Source: Mesorhizobium wenxiniae (lineage in GTDB: Bacteria; Pseudomonadota; Alphaproteobacteria; Rhizobiales; Rhizobiaceae). From it: a DNA stretch of 64,000 bases. The translations under genes were made by a program, and so were the position numbers. The stretch covers positions 62,001 through 126,000 of the forward strand of contig NZ_NPKH01000024.1 of NCBI RefSeq assembly GCF_002284535.1, read 5' to 3'. A model generated the notes under the pieces. It did not search any database. It was not told where the DNA came from and was given only the letters and a program-made list of their open reading frames with translations. Positions 25,078 through 34,287 of this stretch are shown one piece after another. Each line of letters begins with the position of its first letter. Position 1 is the first letter of the stretch.

Positions 25078-25894
25078 ATGCCGACATCCAACAACCCGCC
25101 ATTTCCCGCGGCCCTGCGCCTTTTCTCTGGGGCGGTCATCATCGTCCTGATCGTAGGCGCCGGCCTGTTTTTCGCGCTGGTCAAGCCGCGCTGGCCTTGG
25201 GCCGTTACGCCGTTCAATGCCCGCTTCCTCGGCGGCTTCTACACCGCCGAAATGGTCGTGATGGCGGCGCTGGTGGTCTGGAATCGCTGGTCGCCCGGCA
25301 GGCTCGTGCTCGTCATGGCCTTCATCTTCACCGTCATCGTGTCGGTGGTTTCGTTCATCAATCTCGGCTATTTCGACTTCCGGCGCAAAGCGCCCTGGCT
25401 CTGGTTTTTGGTCTATCTTGCTTCGGTCGCGGTATCCGGGCTGTTCCTGTGGCGGGCCAGGGCCCGTCCTTCTGCAAAAGGCGTGACCTTGAATCCCGCA
25501 TGGCGAGGCTACATGCCGGTGGAATCGGCGATCCTCGGGCTCTATGGCGTCGGCCTGTTGCTGTTTCCCCTGACATTCGGCAGCATCTGGCCATGGCCGA
25601 TCGATGCCTTCCACGCTCAGGTCTACAGCGCCATCTTCCTCGCCGGTGCGGGCGGCATATATCTCGTCTGGAGAAGCGCGCCGCGCGAGGAACTGCTGGT
25701 GCTCGGCTTGGCGCAGTTCCTGATTGGCCTGCTTGCCATCCTTGGCATCGCATCACCGACGCTGCGGTGCACCGGATCGACTGGACGGCGACCGGGACAT
25801 TGTGCTGGCTCACCCTTTTCGGCTGGATCGGCGTCAGCGGCGTCTTCAAACTCTACGCCGCCTCCCGGTATTTTAGCTCGCAATCGGCATCATA
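25078..25894 (+). pseudogene. Multi-span membrane protein with an apparent frameshift
   Basis: The frame from ATG 25078 (or 25048) encodes several hydrophobic spans (for example AVIIVLIVGAGLFFALV, LVMAFIFTVIVSVVSFI, WLWFLVYLASVAVSGLFL) and reads well until LLAILGIASPTL near 25764. It then turns into Arg/Ser/Pro-rich sequence. The next frame supplies a natural continuation from about 25765: RIDWTATGTLCWLTLFGW and VSGVFKLYAASRYF, stopping at 25892-25894. One missing base, or two extra, near 25755-25775 would explain this. It could be a real loss of function or a sequencing error. Joined length would be about 270 residues. Family not recognised. Confidence 0.7.
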
Positions 25895-25970
25895 GGTTGC
25901 AGAGACGGCTGGATTTTCAGGTGACGTCCGGTGCATCGTGCCGGGTCGATTGCCATCGCCGGAAAACGCC

Positions 25971-26495
25971 ATGACCAGCACGACCTCGCCATCCTCCGAG
26001 AAAATCCAGCCGCAGCTCCGGTCCGTCCGGCCAAGCGATGCGGAGGCGCTTTGCGCTATCTTCAACATGCCGGGCTTCCGCTGGGGCACGCTGAGGATGC
26101 CCTTCGAGATGGTGGAGCAGGTGGAGCGGCGCATCGCCAAATCCGGCCAGGAAACCACTTGGATCGTTGCCGAGTTGGACGGCAGGGTCGTCGGCCATGG
26201 CAGCCTGGTCGTGCAGAGTTCGCCGCGCCGTGCGCATATCGGCGAGATCAATATCGGCCTTGACGATGCGTATGTCGGCAAGGGTATCGGCTCTGCCATA
26301 CTTGGCGCGCTGCTTGACGTGGCCGACAACTGGCGCGCCCTGAAGCGGGTCGAATTGACCGTCTTTGCCGACAACGAGCCGGCCGTCCGCCTCTACACAA
26401 GCCACGGCTTCGAGGTCGAAGGCCGGCATGTGAAGGCCGGTTTTACCGATGGGCAGTACCACGACCTCCTGAGCATGGCCCGGCTGCGGTTCTGA
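25971..26495 (+). CDS. GNAT-family N-acetyltransferase
   Basis: A 174-residue acetyltransferase. The acetyl-CoA loop is seen in DDAYVGKGIGSAILGALL (the R/Q-x-x-G-x-G/A pattern), preceded by the strand EINIGLDD and followed by VELTVFADNEPAVRLYTSHGF, the usual C-terminal part of the fold. It resembles RimJ/YhhY-like enzymes that acetylate small molecules or protein N-termini. The start at ATG 25971 follows directly on the frameshifted membrane gene. Substrate unknown. Confidence 0.88.
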   Translation: MTSTTSPSSEKIQPQLRSVRPSDAEALCAIFNMPGFRWGTLRMPFEMVEQVERRIAKSGQETTWIVAELDGRVVGHGSLVVQSSPRRAHIGEINIGLDDAYVGKGIGSAILGALLDVADNWRALKRVELTVFADNEPAVRLYTSHGFEVEGRHVKAGFTDGQYHDLLSMARLRF

Positions 26496-26705
26496 GAGCC
26501 GCTGTTTGGCCTTAACTGTTTAGCCAATCTAACAATTCGTGCCGAATCGGCGACAGCGCTTGCTCATGGAGAACTCCGTTGAATACGGTCAATTTCGTCT
26601 CACACCATCTTGATCGAGTTGACAATCTATGTGTGGGCTATGTGTGGGCCGGCCGCAAGTCTGGTCTCCCTTGGCGTTTGCACCGCAAGCGGCTAGACGG
26701 GACCA

Positions 26706-28091
26706 ATGACCGCCGTCTTTGACCCAACCACTACGCCTCCGGTGGAAATTCTGGCTGTGCTGTCGCTGCTCTGCCCGGAAGTCGCGCGTGACATCGAGCA
26801 GAACTGGAATGCACCGGTTTCCGATTACGCCCGCCATCTGTGGCGGCCGGTGGCAAGGCCTGCATCGGGCCCGGCGATCGCTGCCCGCTCGATCCTGCGC
26901 GAAGTCCTGCATCAGCGCCTTGGTGCGATCATGCAGCCTGAAGAGATCTGCAAGGCCCTCGACGAGTTCGAGCACAGACCGGTGATTCAGTCCGGCCTGC
27001 ACTGCCTGCTTCTGATGGACCGGACCACCTTCGATGCCCTCCTGCTTGCCTGGCTCGGCGCGGTCGAAAACGGGCTGTCGGCCTTCTTCGGCTTCATGGG
27101 AACGACGATGACCATGGAGACAATTGGCCGGGAGGGGCCGGGATGGCTCGATGTCGGAGACGACAAGATCAACCTGTTTGGCATGGGGCGCCACAAACTG
27201 TGCCGCAAAAGCGCCTGCGTGGCCGGTCCCGTCACCCTCAACAAGCGCGCGCTCGAAGCGGTCGGCGACGAAACGGATGCCAGCCGCTGGCTGGGCACAC
27301 TGCTTGCCAGCCAGGACAAGGTTTTTGGAACCGCCGCCGATGCGCTGACAGCCCTCAACGAGGATCTGGTCGCCGATTGGGATCGTTCCGGCATGGCCCT
27401 GCCGGTTTTCATCGACGATCGGCTCGCCGCGGCTGCCATGGCGCGGCATCTAGAATATGACGGCAGCCTTCTTTCCAGGCTGCTCATTGAGCCCGCAAGG
27501 CGCCAGCGTCTCGAACGTGCCTTGCAAGAGGCCGCATCGAGCCCATTTGGCAGATTCCTGCCTAATGCCACGGCCTATTTCTGGGGCATCCGCGAGGAGC
27601 GCGTGCGAAAGCTCGTCCTCGAGAACGGGCACCTGATCGAGCCTGATAGGCCGCATGGTCTTTCCATCCCGTTCGAGCGGCCGCATCTCAAGCAGGCGCT
27701 GCTGGACGGCGTGCTGCTGCCGAACTTGTTCCTGATGTTCCTCGTCCTTGCCATATTGCCGCGCGTGCGGGTTGTGGGCGGCCTGAGACAGATTGGCTAT
27801 GTAGCGCTTTTCCACTCCATCCTGCTGGCTGTGCTGGACGAAAGCGCGCCGGAAGAGCGCGATCTGGCTGCGGAGCTGCAGGTTCGGGAAAATGCCTGGG
27901 GGATGCGGGTCATCGATGAAAAGATCTCGGTCCGCGAGCAGCTTGCCGGCCTGCCGGAAGGGGCGCTCTTCCCGGACCTGCTCCGGCAATACCGTTTGCG
28001 GACATTTGCCGAGACGACCGACGACCTGAAACTGGTTCGCGAAAACGCCCGATGGCGCAAGATCGGCCAGGCAGAGATCAAGGCGACCTGA
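26706..28091 (+). CDS. Uncharacterised 461-residue protein
   Basis: I do not recognise this protein. It begins ATG 26706 and has good alphaproteobacterial codon use over its full length. There is no signal peptide. It is mostly helical by composition, with one strongly hydrophobic stretch at about 337-358 (LLPNLFLMFLVLAILPRV) that may be a membrane-associated hairpin or a buried helix. No nucleotide-binding or metal-binding motif stands out. The segment MGTTMTMETIGREGPGW is unusual in composition. Upstream 210 bases hold no gene; a REP-like palindrome follows its stop. Confidence 0.75.
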   Translation: MTAVFDPTTTPPVEILAVLSLLCPEVARDIEQNWNAPVSDYARHLWRPVARPASGPAIAARSILREVLHQRLGAIMQPEEICKALDEFEHRPVIQSGLHCLLLMDRTTFDALLLAWLGAVENGLSAFFGFMGTTMTMETIGREGPGWLDVGDDKINLFGMGRHKLCRKSACVAGPVTLNKRALEAVGDETDASRWLGTLLASQDKVFGTAADALTALNEDLVADWDRSGMALPVFIDDRLAAAAMARHLEYDGSLLSRLLIEPARRQRLERALQEAASSPFGRFLPNATAYFWGIREERVRKLVLENGHLIEPDRPHGLSIPFERPHLKQALLDGVLLPNLFLMFLVLAILPRVRVVGGLRQIGYVALFHSILLAVLDESAPEERDLAAELQVRENAWGMRVIDEKISVREQLAGLPEGALFPDLLRQYRLRTFAETTDDLKLVRENARWRKIGQAEIKAT

Positions 28092-28098
28092 GCCTCAC

Positions 28099-28152
28099 TT
28101 TTGACGCAATTCCTGACGGAAAACGGTACGCACTTTCCCTGGAATTGCTCTA
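28099..28152. repeat. REP-like palindrome
   Basis: GCAATTCC at 28107-28114 pairs with GGAATTGC at 28142-28149 around a GACGGAAAAC...GCACTTTCCC interior. This matches the general form of a short palindromic repeat common between genes in rhizobia. It lies between the convergent genes at 26706 and 28228 and may serve as a transcription end. Confidence 0.75.
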
Positions 28153-28227
28153 GGTAGTGCGCAACCGCAAGGCGACGGCGATCTATCGGTGAGCCTCTGC
28201 GTCTGATCCGGCCGCATAGGCCACCTG

Positions 28228-30000
28228 TCATTGTACGACACCGGCCTTGCGGAGCCCGTCCACCACGAGTTCGAAATCGGCAGGGTTCTTGTAGGGCAAG
28301 ACTTTGCGACGGTATTCCAGCGAATAATCGGGATTGACGCGAAGCACCTCCTGCCATGCCGCGCGGGCCTCGGCGAAACGGCCCAGATGGCCGTAGCTGG
28401 CGGCCAGAAGCGCGCGCGAGACGTCGGTGACAGCGTTGCTAGCCAGCCGTTGCATCAAGAGGTCAACGGCCTCTTCGTACCTTCCTAGTTGAAACGAGGC
28501 CAAAGCCTGAAAGTGCAGAAGCACATCCGGAAAGTATGGATTCAAGGTCTTCCCCCGGGCGAAACTCTCGAGGGCCTCCTCGGACCTGCCCGAATAGTAC
28601 AGCGCCTCGCCGAGGATGACGTGCCCTTCGGCGAAGTTCGGATTGAGGATTATCGCACGCTCGGCCTCGTTGATGGCCCCATCGTGCCGTCGTGAGTACA
28701 GCTTGACGATAGCCAGCGCCCAGTGCGCCCAGGGATCGCTGCCATCCAGCGTTACCGCTCGCGTTGCGACCTCTTCCGCTTGCGCCATCGATTCTGGCGG
28801 CGACGCACTCCACCTGTTCAGGTAATCGAGTCCGTGCGTGAGGGCGAGGAAAGCGTGGGCAGAGGCAAACATCGGGTCCAGTTCGATGGCACGTTGCAAG
28901 AGGTTGCGGGCTGCGATGTTCGTCTCCTTCGTCAGCCGGTGCCACAGCTCCCGGCCCCGCAGGAAACAGTCATATGCCTCCGTGTTGCGCGGGTGCTCGG
29001 GCGCCAGCCGCTGACGATCACCCTCAGTCAGATTGAGCGCCAGCGCATCGACGATCTGCTGCGTCACGTCGTCCTGCACGGCGAATATGTCGGTCAGGTC
29101 GCGATCGAACCGCTCCGCCCAAAGATGGCCGCCCGAGGTTGCATCGATGAGCTGCGCGGTGATGCGTACCCGGTTCCCCGACTTGCGTACGCTGCCCTCA
29201 AGTACATGCCGCACGCCGAGCTTGGTGCCCACCTCCTGCACATTGACGTTCTGGCCCTTGAAGGTGAATGACGAATTGCGTGCTATGACGAAGAGCTGCG
29301 ACAGTTTGGACAGCGCCGTGATGATATCTTCAGAGATGCCGTCGGCGAAGTAGTCCTGTTCGGCGTCACCGCTCATGTTGGCGAACGGCAACACGGCGAT
29401 CGACAGCTTTGGCGGCGCTGCCGTCGGCGGCCGGCTCGTCGCAGTTTCCGTTGTCGCGGCCGCCTTGGTTCCGGCGCTGCCGACTTGCAGGGAATAGACC
29501 CGGATGGGCTCGGCGATGTTCTTGAGCTGTGTGCTGCCGAGATCGCTGACCGAGAGGTCGAGCCTCGCCTTGACCTGGCGATAGGCATCCTCGGACAGGC
29601 AGATGGCGCCGGGCGCCGCGACGCCCTCCAGACGCGAGGCGATGTTGACGCCGTCGCCCATCAGATCGCCGTCGCTTTCTTCGACCACATCCCCCAGATG
29701 GATGCCGATCCGGAACTCGATGCGGCGGTCCTGCGGCACGCCGGCATTGCGCTCGACCATGCCATTCTGCACTTCGAGGGCGCAGCGCACGGCGTCTACC
29801 ACACTGCGGAACTCGACCAGTGCGCCATCGCCTGTGCGCTTGATCACGCGTCCGTTGTGGACAGCGATGGTCGGCTCGATCAGGTCGCTGCGCAGTGCCC
29901 GCAACCTCGCCAAAGTACGATCTTCGTCCGCGCTCGCGAGCCGGCTGTATCCGACCACATCTGCAGCCAGGATTGCGACTAGCTTACGATTCTCGCTCAT
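28228..30000 (-). CDS. Class III adenylyl cyclase with TolB-like and TPR domains
   Basis: A 590-residue protein of a type that is expanded in Mesorhizobium. Residues 1-180 form the cyclase domain: ILAADVVGYSRL with the first Asp, VIKRTGDGALVEF with the base-reading Lys and second Asp, and DLMGDGVNIASRLEG with the adenine-reading Asp and the Asn/Arg pair. Residues about 200-320 are TolB-like (LSIAVLPFANMSGDAEQDYFADG), and the remainder is TPR repeats. The full catalytic set predicts cAMP synthesis regulated by protein contact through the TPR part. Divergent from the gene at 30242. Confidence 0.88.
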   Translation of the reverse strand: MSENRKLVAILAADVVGYSRLASADEDRTLARLRALRSDLIEPTIAVHNGRVIKRTGDGALVEFRSVVDAVRCALEVQNGMVERNAGVPQDRRIEFRIGIHLGDVVEESDGDLMGDGVNIASRLEGVAAPGAICLSEDAYRQVKARLDLSVSDLGSTQLKNIAEPIRVYSLQVGSAGTKAAATTETATSRPPTAAPPKLSIAVLPFANMSGDAEQDYFADGISEDIITALSKLSQLFVIARNSSFTFKGQNVNVQEVGTKLGVRHVLEGSVRKSGNRVRITAQLIDATSGGHLWAERFDRDLTDIFAVQDDVTQQIVDALALNLTEGDRQRLAPEHPRNTEAYDCFLRGRELWHRLTKETNIAARNLLQRAIELDPMFASAHAFLALTHGLDYLNRWSASPPESMAQAEEVATRAVTLDGSDPWAHWALAIVKLYSRRHDGAINEAERAIILNPNFAEGHVILGEALYYSGRSEEALESFARGKTLNPYFPDVLLHFQALASFQLGRYEEAVDLLMQRLASNAVTDVSRALLAASYGHLGRFAEARAAWQEVLRVNPDYSLEYRRKVLPYKNPADFELVVDGLRKAGVVQ

Positions 30001-30241
30001 GGGTCCGTGTCCTCATCTCCACAATAGCAGGAAGACGGAGGGTAAGAGGGAACTTTCGCAAACGACGGCCACGCAGCCGCCCGAATCGGCAGCGCTCTGC
30101 CACCGGACCCACACGGATTGCTCGATGCCCATTTGCGCTGCCGCTTGCCGGTCGACGGCTATCGGTGCATCCTTGTTAATAGCCTGCCGTGAAGTGCGTG
30201 GCGAGATCACGGCGTCACGGCCTGTAGAGAGGTCTTGTTCG

Positions 30242-33200
30242 ATGGACTGCTCGGGCTGCGGTTTCGAGGTTGAGGGCGGTTACGCCTTCTGTCCGAGGTG
30301 TGGCAGGCGCCAGCCCGTGCCATGCGTCAGTTGCGGCTACCCCTGCGCACCTGATTTCGAGTTCTGTCCGAAATGTGGGGCAAGCGTCGGTGCGCCCGCA
30401 AAAGCGGTTGAACGGCCTGCTCCGACGCCAAACCGGACCATTGTGCCGCCTTCCCGGACTCCGTCGCTGCTTCCGAATATCGAAAGCGAAGATGGGCTGC
30501 ACCCCGTCTCCGACGCCGATCGACGGACGGTCACGGTCCTGTTCGCAGACCTTTGCGGCTTCACGACGCTCAGCGAGCAGCTCGACCCCGAGGTCATGCA
30601 AGCGCTGCAGAACCAACTGTTCAAGGAATTGACGGCGGCCGTGCGAAACTTTGGTGGTTTCGTCGACAAATTCATCGGCGATGCACTGCTCGCTTTGTTC
30701 GGTGCGCCGGTCGCGCATGAGGACGATCCGGAACGTGCGCTTCGCGCCGCTCTCGACATGATCGCCCGGACGGCGCGGCTCGGCGAAAGCACCCCCCACT
30801 CGGGCTCGCCTCTGTTACTCCACATCGGGATAAACACTGGTCCGGTCGTTACTGGCGGATTGGGCATCGGCACCGCCAAATCCTATTCGGTGACCGGCGA
30901 CACAGTGAATACGGCGCAACGCCTGCAATCGCTGGCCGCACCGGGTGAGGTGCTGGTAGGCGAGCTCACTCACAGGCTGACCCGGCATGCCTTCTCCTAC
31001 GAATCGCTCGGTGATGTCGTGTTTCGCGGCAAGGCTGGCAGTGTGCTCGTCCATCGACTGGATGCACCGCTCGCGACTCCGCGTGCAGCGCGTGGGCTTG
31101 AGGCGCTCGGCCTCAGTGCGCCGATAATGGGTCGTGGTGCGGAGCTCAATAGAATGATGGCGAGCCTTGACCAGGCGTGCAGCGGCTCGGCCCAACTTGT
31201 CCGCCTCGTCGGAGAAGCCGGTATCGGGAAATCGCGGCTGGTGAAGGAGTTCGTCGCCCGCGTCGGCGACGAGGATCGTTTTCGCAACATCGCCGTGCGG
31301 CTGGCCACGTGCTCACCGCTGGGCGAACAATCATTTGGCGCCTTGGGCGCAGTGGTGCGCAGTGCTGCTGGGATGATGCAAAACGACAGTGGGGACGAAG
31401 TGCGGGGGAAACTCGCAGGCTTGCTTACCGATCTCGGCCTGGAGGGCGAGGAGGCGAAGCGGCTGATGCCTTTGCTTTACCATGTGCTCGGCCTTGGCGA
31501 CCCCGATGCCACCTTGCAGCATGTCGAGCCCGAGCAGCTGCGGCGGCAAATTCTCTACGCAGTCCGCACAATCATCGAACGGCGGCTTGCGCTGTCGCCG
31601 CTGTTGATTGTCGTCGAAGACCTGCATTGGGCCGACGCCGTGTCGCTCGAGGCACTGCGTTTCGTGATGGACAGGTTGGAACGCACGCGGTTGATGTTGC
31701 TGGTCACGCATCGTCCGGCGCCGGACAACGGCCAGCTCGACTCAAGTCGGGTCAGTCACACAGCGCTCAGGCTTTCGCCGCTCAACAATGATGACGGACG
31801 CAGCCTGCTGGCGGCGCTTTTCGGCGAGAGCTGGGTAAACTCCGCAGGAGGGCTTCTCGACCAGATCCTTGGGCGCGCGGGCGGCAACCCCCTTTTTGTA
31901 GAGGAGATCGTCCGCGGCCTTGTCGATCGCGGTGTACTGATGCGCGAGGGCCAGCGATGGCGGACTGTGGCAGGCGAATTCGCAACCGGCATTCCCGCCA
32001 CCATCCAGGCAATGTTGCTTGCTCGCGTCGACCGGCTGCCCCAAGAGGTGCGGCGGCTGGCCCAGGAAGCCGCGGTAATCGGCCAGCGCTTCGATGCCAC
32101 ACTTCTGAAAGCCGTGACAGCCGACCCCGGCCGGCTAGAAGCCGGCTGCGAACTGCTTTGCGATGCGGAAATCATCGAGGAAGTTGCCGGATCAGGCTCG
32201 GTCTCGTCGCAAAGCTACCGCTTTACGCAAACATTGCTGCAGGACGTGATCTACCAGAATATGCTCCTGCAACGCCGGACCGACATCCACGGGCGGGTCG
32301 GTGCTGCCTTGGAGCAAGTGTGCGGCGGCAAGCCGGAACGGCTCGAGGATTTGACCGTGCTCGGTCATCATTTCGCACAGAGCGCCGAGCGGGAGAGGGG
32401 CGCGCATTACCTGCAGGCGGCGGGCGATCGCGCTCGCATGATATACGCCAACGACGACGCCCTTCGTTTCTACGAGCGAGCACTGACTGCGTTGGGCGCG
32501 ATCGGGCAAACACCACTCAAACTGGCAATTGCAGAGCGCATTGCCGATTTGAGCGGCCCGATAGGCCGTCGCGAGATCGCGCACCACCACTACGAGACGG
32601 TGTTGCAGGCATACCGCGAGTCAGCCAATCGTGTCGCATCGGCGCGAGTTTTGCGTAAGATCGGTCGGCTGCTCTGGGACGTCGGCAAGCGGGACAACGC
32701 AGAATCCCGCTATGCTGAAGCGGCAGCGCTCCTCGATGGAGCGGATGCCCCGATCGAGCAGGCGCATCTCTGGCAAGAACGTGGCCGACAGGCGTTCCGT
32801 AGCGGAGATCACGCTCTCGCGGCAAAATGGGCAGACGCGGCGCTGGATTGCGTACGCTCTCTGACAACGGAGCATGTCTCCGAGGTAGGGTGTGATGCCA
32901 CTCTTGTGACCGCCGAGGCACTTAATACCAAGGCTGTTGCGTTGGCTCGCCTTGGGCGAAACCGTGAAGCCGTGCGTCAGGTTGAGCATAGCATTGAATT
33001 GGCCGAAGCCGCCGGTCTACTGGGCGCGGCCTGCCGCGGCTACACCAATCTCGGCGTGCTTTACACGACCATCGATCCGGCACGGGCGATGGAGGTCTGT
33101 CGGCGCGGTCTGGAAGTGGCGCGCCATATTGGTGACTTGGGTTTCCAAGCGCGCCTCCTCGCCAATCTGGCGGTTGCTTGTTGTACTTTCACGGATCGCT

Positions 33201-33541
33201 GTCCAACGGAGGGCGTGCCTGCTGCCGAGAAGGCCATCGAGATCGACCGGGCGCTCGACCAGCGCGAGCACCTGCCGGTGCCGTTGATCGTGCTTGCGCA
33301 GATCCACCAATGCCACGGCCGTCCGGAACTGGCGGTTGGCTTGTTCCACGAAGCACTGGACGTAGCCCGCGAAACGGGCGAGCCCCAACTGCTGTTTCCG
33401 TGCTATGATGGTCTGGCAACGCTTAATCTCGACCTCGACAATCTGGCCGAGGCCGAACGCTACTTTTCCCTGGCGCAGGGTATATGCGCCCAGCACGGGC
33501 TCGACCCGGAAGCGCTTGTGGTGCTGCCTTTTCTCGATTAG
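30242..33541 (+). CDS. Zinc-ribbon, class III cyclase, AAA ATPase and TPR signalling protein
   Basis: A 1099-residue protein. Residues 1-50 carry paired zinc ribbons (MDCSGCGFEVEGGYAFCPRCG and then CVSCGYPC...CPKCG). Residues about 95-270 are a cyclase domain with FADLCGFTTL, VDKFIGDALLALF and TGDTVNTAQRL, so the metal, Lys, Asn and Arg positions are kept, with Ser at the adenine-reading position. The P-loop is GEAGIGKS at 324-331, Walker B is near 454-465 (LLIVVEDLHWAD), and TPR-like helices fill the last 450 residues. The layout suggests an ATP-driven switch on a cyclase. ATG 30242 is chosen because the zinc ribbon starts there; the frame is open further upstream only by chance. Confidence 0.88.
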   Translation: MDCSGCGFEVEGGYAFCPRCGRRQPVPCVSCGYPCAPDFEFCPKCGASVGAPAKAVERPAPTPNRTIVPPSRTPSLLPNIESEDGLHPVSDADRRTVTVLFADLCGFTTLSEQLDPEVMQALQNQLFKELTAAVRNFGGFVDKFIGDALLALFGAPVAHEDDPERALRAALDMIARTARLGESTPHSGSPLLLHIGINTGPVVTGGLGIGTAKSYSVTGDTVNTAQRLQSLAAPGEVLVGELTHRLTRHAFSYESLGDVVFRGKAGSVLVHRLDAPLATPRAARGLEALGLSAPIMGRGAELNRMMASLDQACSGSAQLVRLVGEAGIGKSRLVKEFVARVGDEDRFRNIAVRLATCSPLGEQSFGALGAVVRSAAGMMQNDSGDEVRGKLAGLLTDLGLEGEEAKRLMPLLYHVLGLGDPDATLQHVEPEQLRRQILYAVRTIIERRLALSPLLIVVEDLHWADAVSLEALRFVMDRLERTRLMLLVTHRPAPDNGQLDSSRVSHTALRLSPLNNDDGRSLLAALFGESWVNSAGGLLDQILGRAGGNPLFVEEIVRGLVDRGVLMREGQRWRTVAGEFATGIPATIQAMLLARVDRLPQEVRRLAQEAAVIGQRFDATLLKAVTADPGRLEAGCELLCDAEIIEEVAGSGSVSSQSYRFTQTLLQDVIYQNMLLQRRTDIHGRVGAALEQVCGGKPERLEDLTVLGHHFAQSAERERGAHYLQAAGDRARMIYANDDALRFYERALTALGAIGQTPLKLAIAERIADLSGPIGRREIAHHHYETVLQAYRESANRVASARVLRKIGRLLWDVGKRDNAESRYAEAAALLDGADAPIEQAHLWQERGRQAFRSGDHALAAKWADAALDCVRSLTTEHVSEVGCDATLVTAEALNTKAVALARLGRNREAVRQVEHSIELAEAAGLLGAACRGYTNLGVLYTTIDPARAMEVCRRGLEVARHIGDLGFQARLLANLAVACCTFTDRCPTEGVPAAEKAIEIDRALDQREHLPVPLIVLAQIHQCHGRPELAVGLFHEALDVARETGEPQLLFPCYDGLATLNLDLDNLAEAERYFSLAQGICAQHGLDPEALVVLPFLD

Positions 33542-33559
33542 CCGGGTTGGAGGTTGGAA

Positions 33560-34240
33560 ATGTCCGCGCGTAGCGACTTGGTACCGCTTCAACCGGGCGA
33601 CCGTGCGCCGAACGTGGTACTCGACGCCATTACCAAGGAAGGCAAAATCGCGCTTGACGACTTTCGAGGACAAAGACCGGTGCTGGTCGGCCTGTTTCGA
33701 GGTCTGCATTGTGCGTTTTGCCGGCGCCATATCGCCGCCCAGGCGCGGCTTGATCCGGAGCTGCGCGAAAAGGGCGTGGAGAGCCTGACGGTGGTCAACA
33801 CGCCGATCGAACGGGCGCGTCTCTATTTCCGTTACCACCCGATGCCGAATCTGCTTGCGGCCTCCGACCCTGAACGCGCTTCACATCGTGCTTTTGGACT
33901 GCCCAATCTCGAATTCACCGAAAACGAGACCAACTGGCCGTACAAAGTCTCGATGGCAGCGGTAAAGGATATGCGGGTCGACATACCAAGCGAGTTGCCC
34001 GGTCCGATGGATCCTATTGCGGCCGGCGAGATCCTCGACAAGAGGGACCATTACGAACTGACCGAAGCCGACGAGCAGATGATGGCAACGGGACACGGAC
34101 AACTGGTCGGTCAGTTCCTGCTGGACCGACAGGGGATCGTCCGCTGGAGCTTCACGGAGGTTCCAGAGGGTGGGCGATACATGTTTGGGGCGCCAAACCC
34201 GCAGGAGCTGATGTCAGCGGTGTCCCAAGTCGCCCAATAG
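33560..34240 (+). CDS. AhpC/TSA-family thioredoxin-fold protein
   Basis: A 226-residue peroxiredoxin-like protein. PLQPGDRAPNVVLD and then RPVLVGLFRGLHCAFCRRH give a thioredoxin fold with Cys51 and Cys54. The CxxC arrangement in place of the usual single peroxidatic Cys points to a bacterioferritin-comigratory or thiol-disulfide type activity. It lies 18 bases downstream of the large cyclase gene, so the two are probably co-transcribed. It has no signal peptide. The physiological substrate is unknown. Confidence 0.8.
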   Translation: MSARSDLVPLQPGDRAPNVVLDAITKEGKIALDDFRGQRPVLVGLFRGLHCAFCRRHIAAQARLDPELREKGVESLTVVNTPIERARLYFRYHPMPNLLAASDPERASHRAFGLPNLEFTENETNWPYKVSMAAVKDMRVDIPSELPGPMDPIAAGEILDKRDHYELTEADEQMMATGHGQLVGQFLLDRQGIVRWSFTEVPEGGRYMFGAPNPQELMSAVSQVAQ

Positions 34241-34287
34241 GGCTTGCGAACGAGGAAAACGGGCGGGACACTGACAAGTTCACCGTT

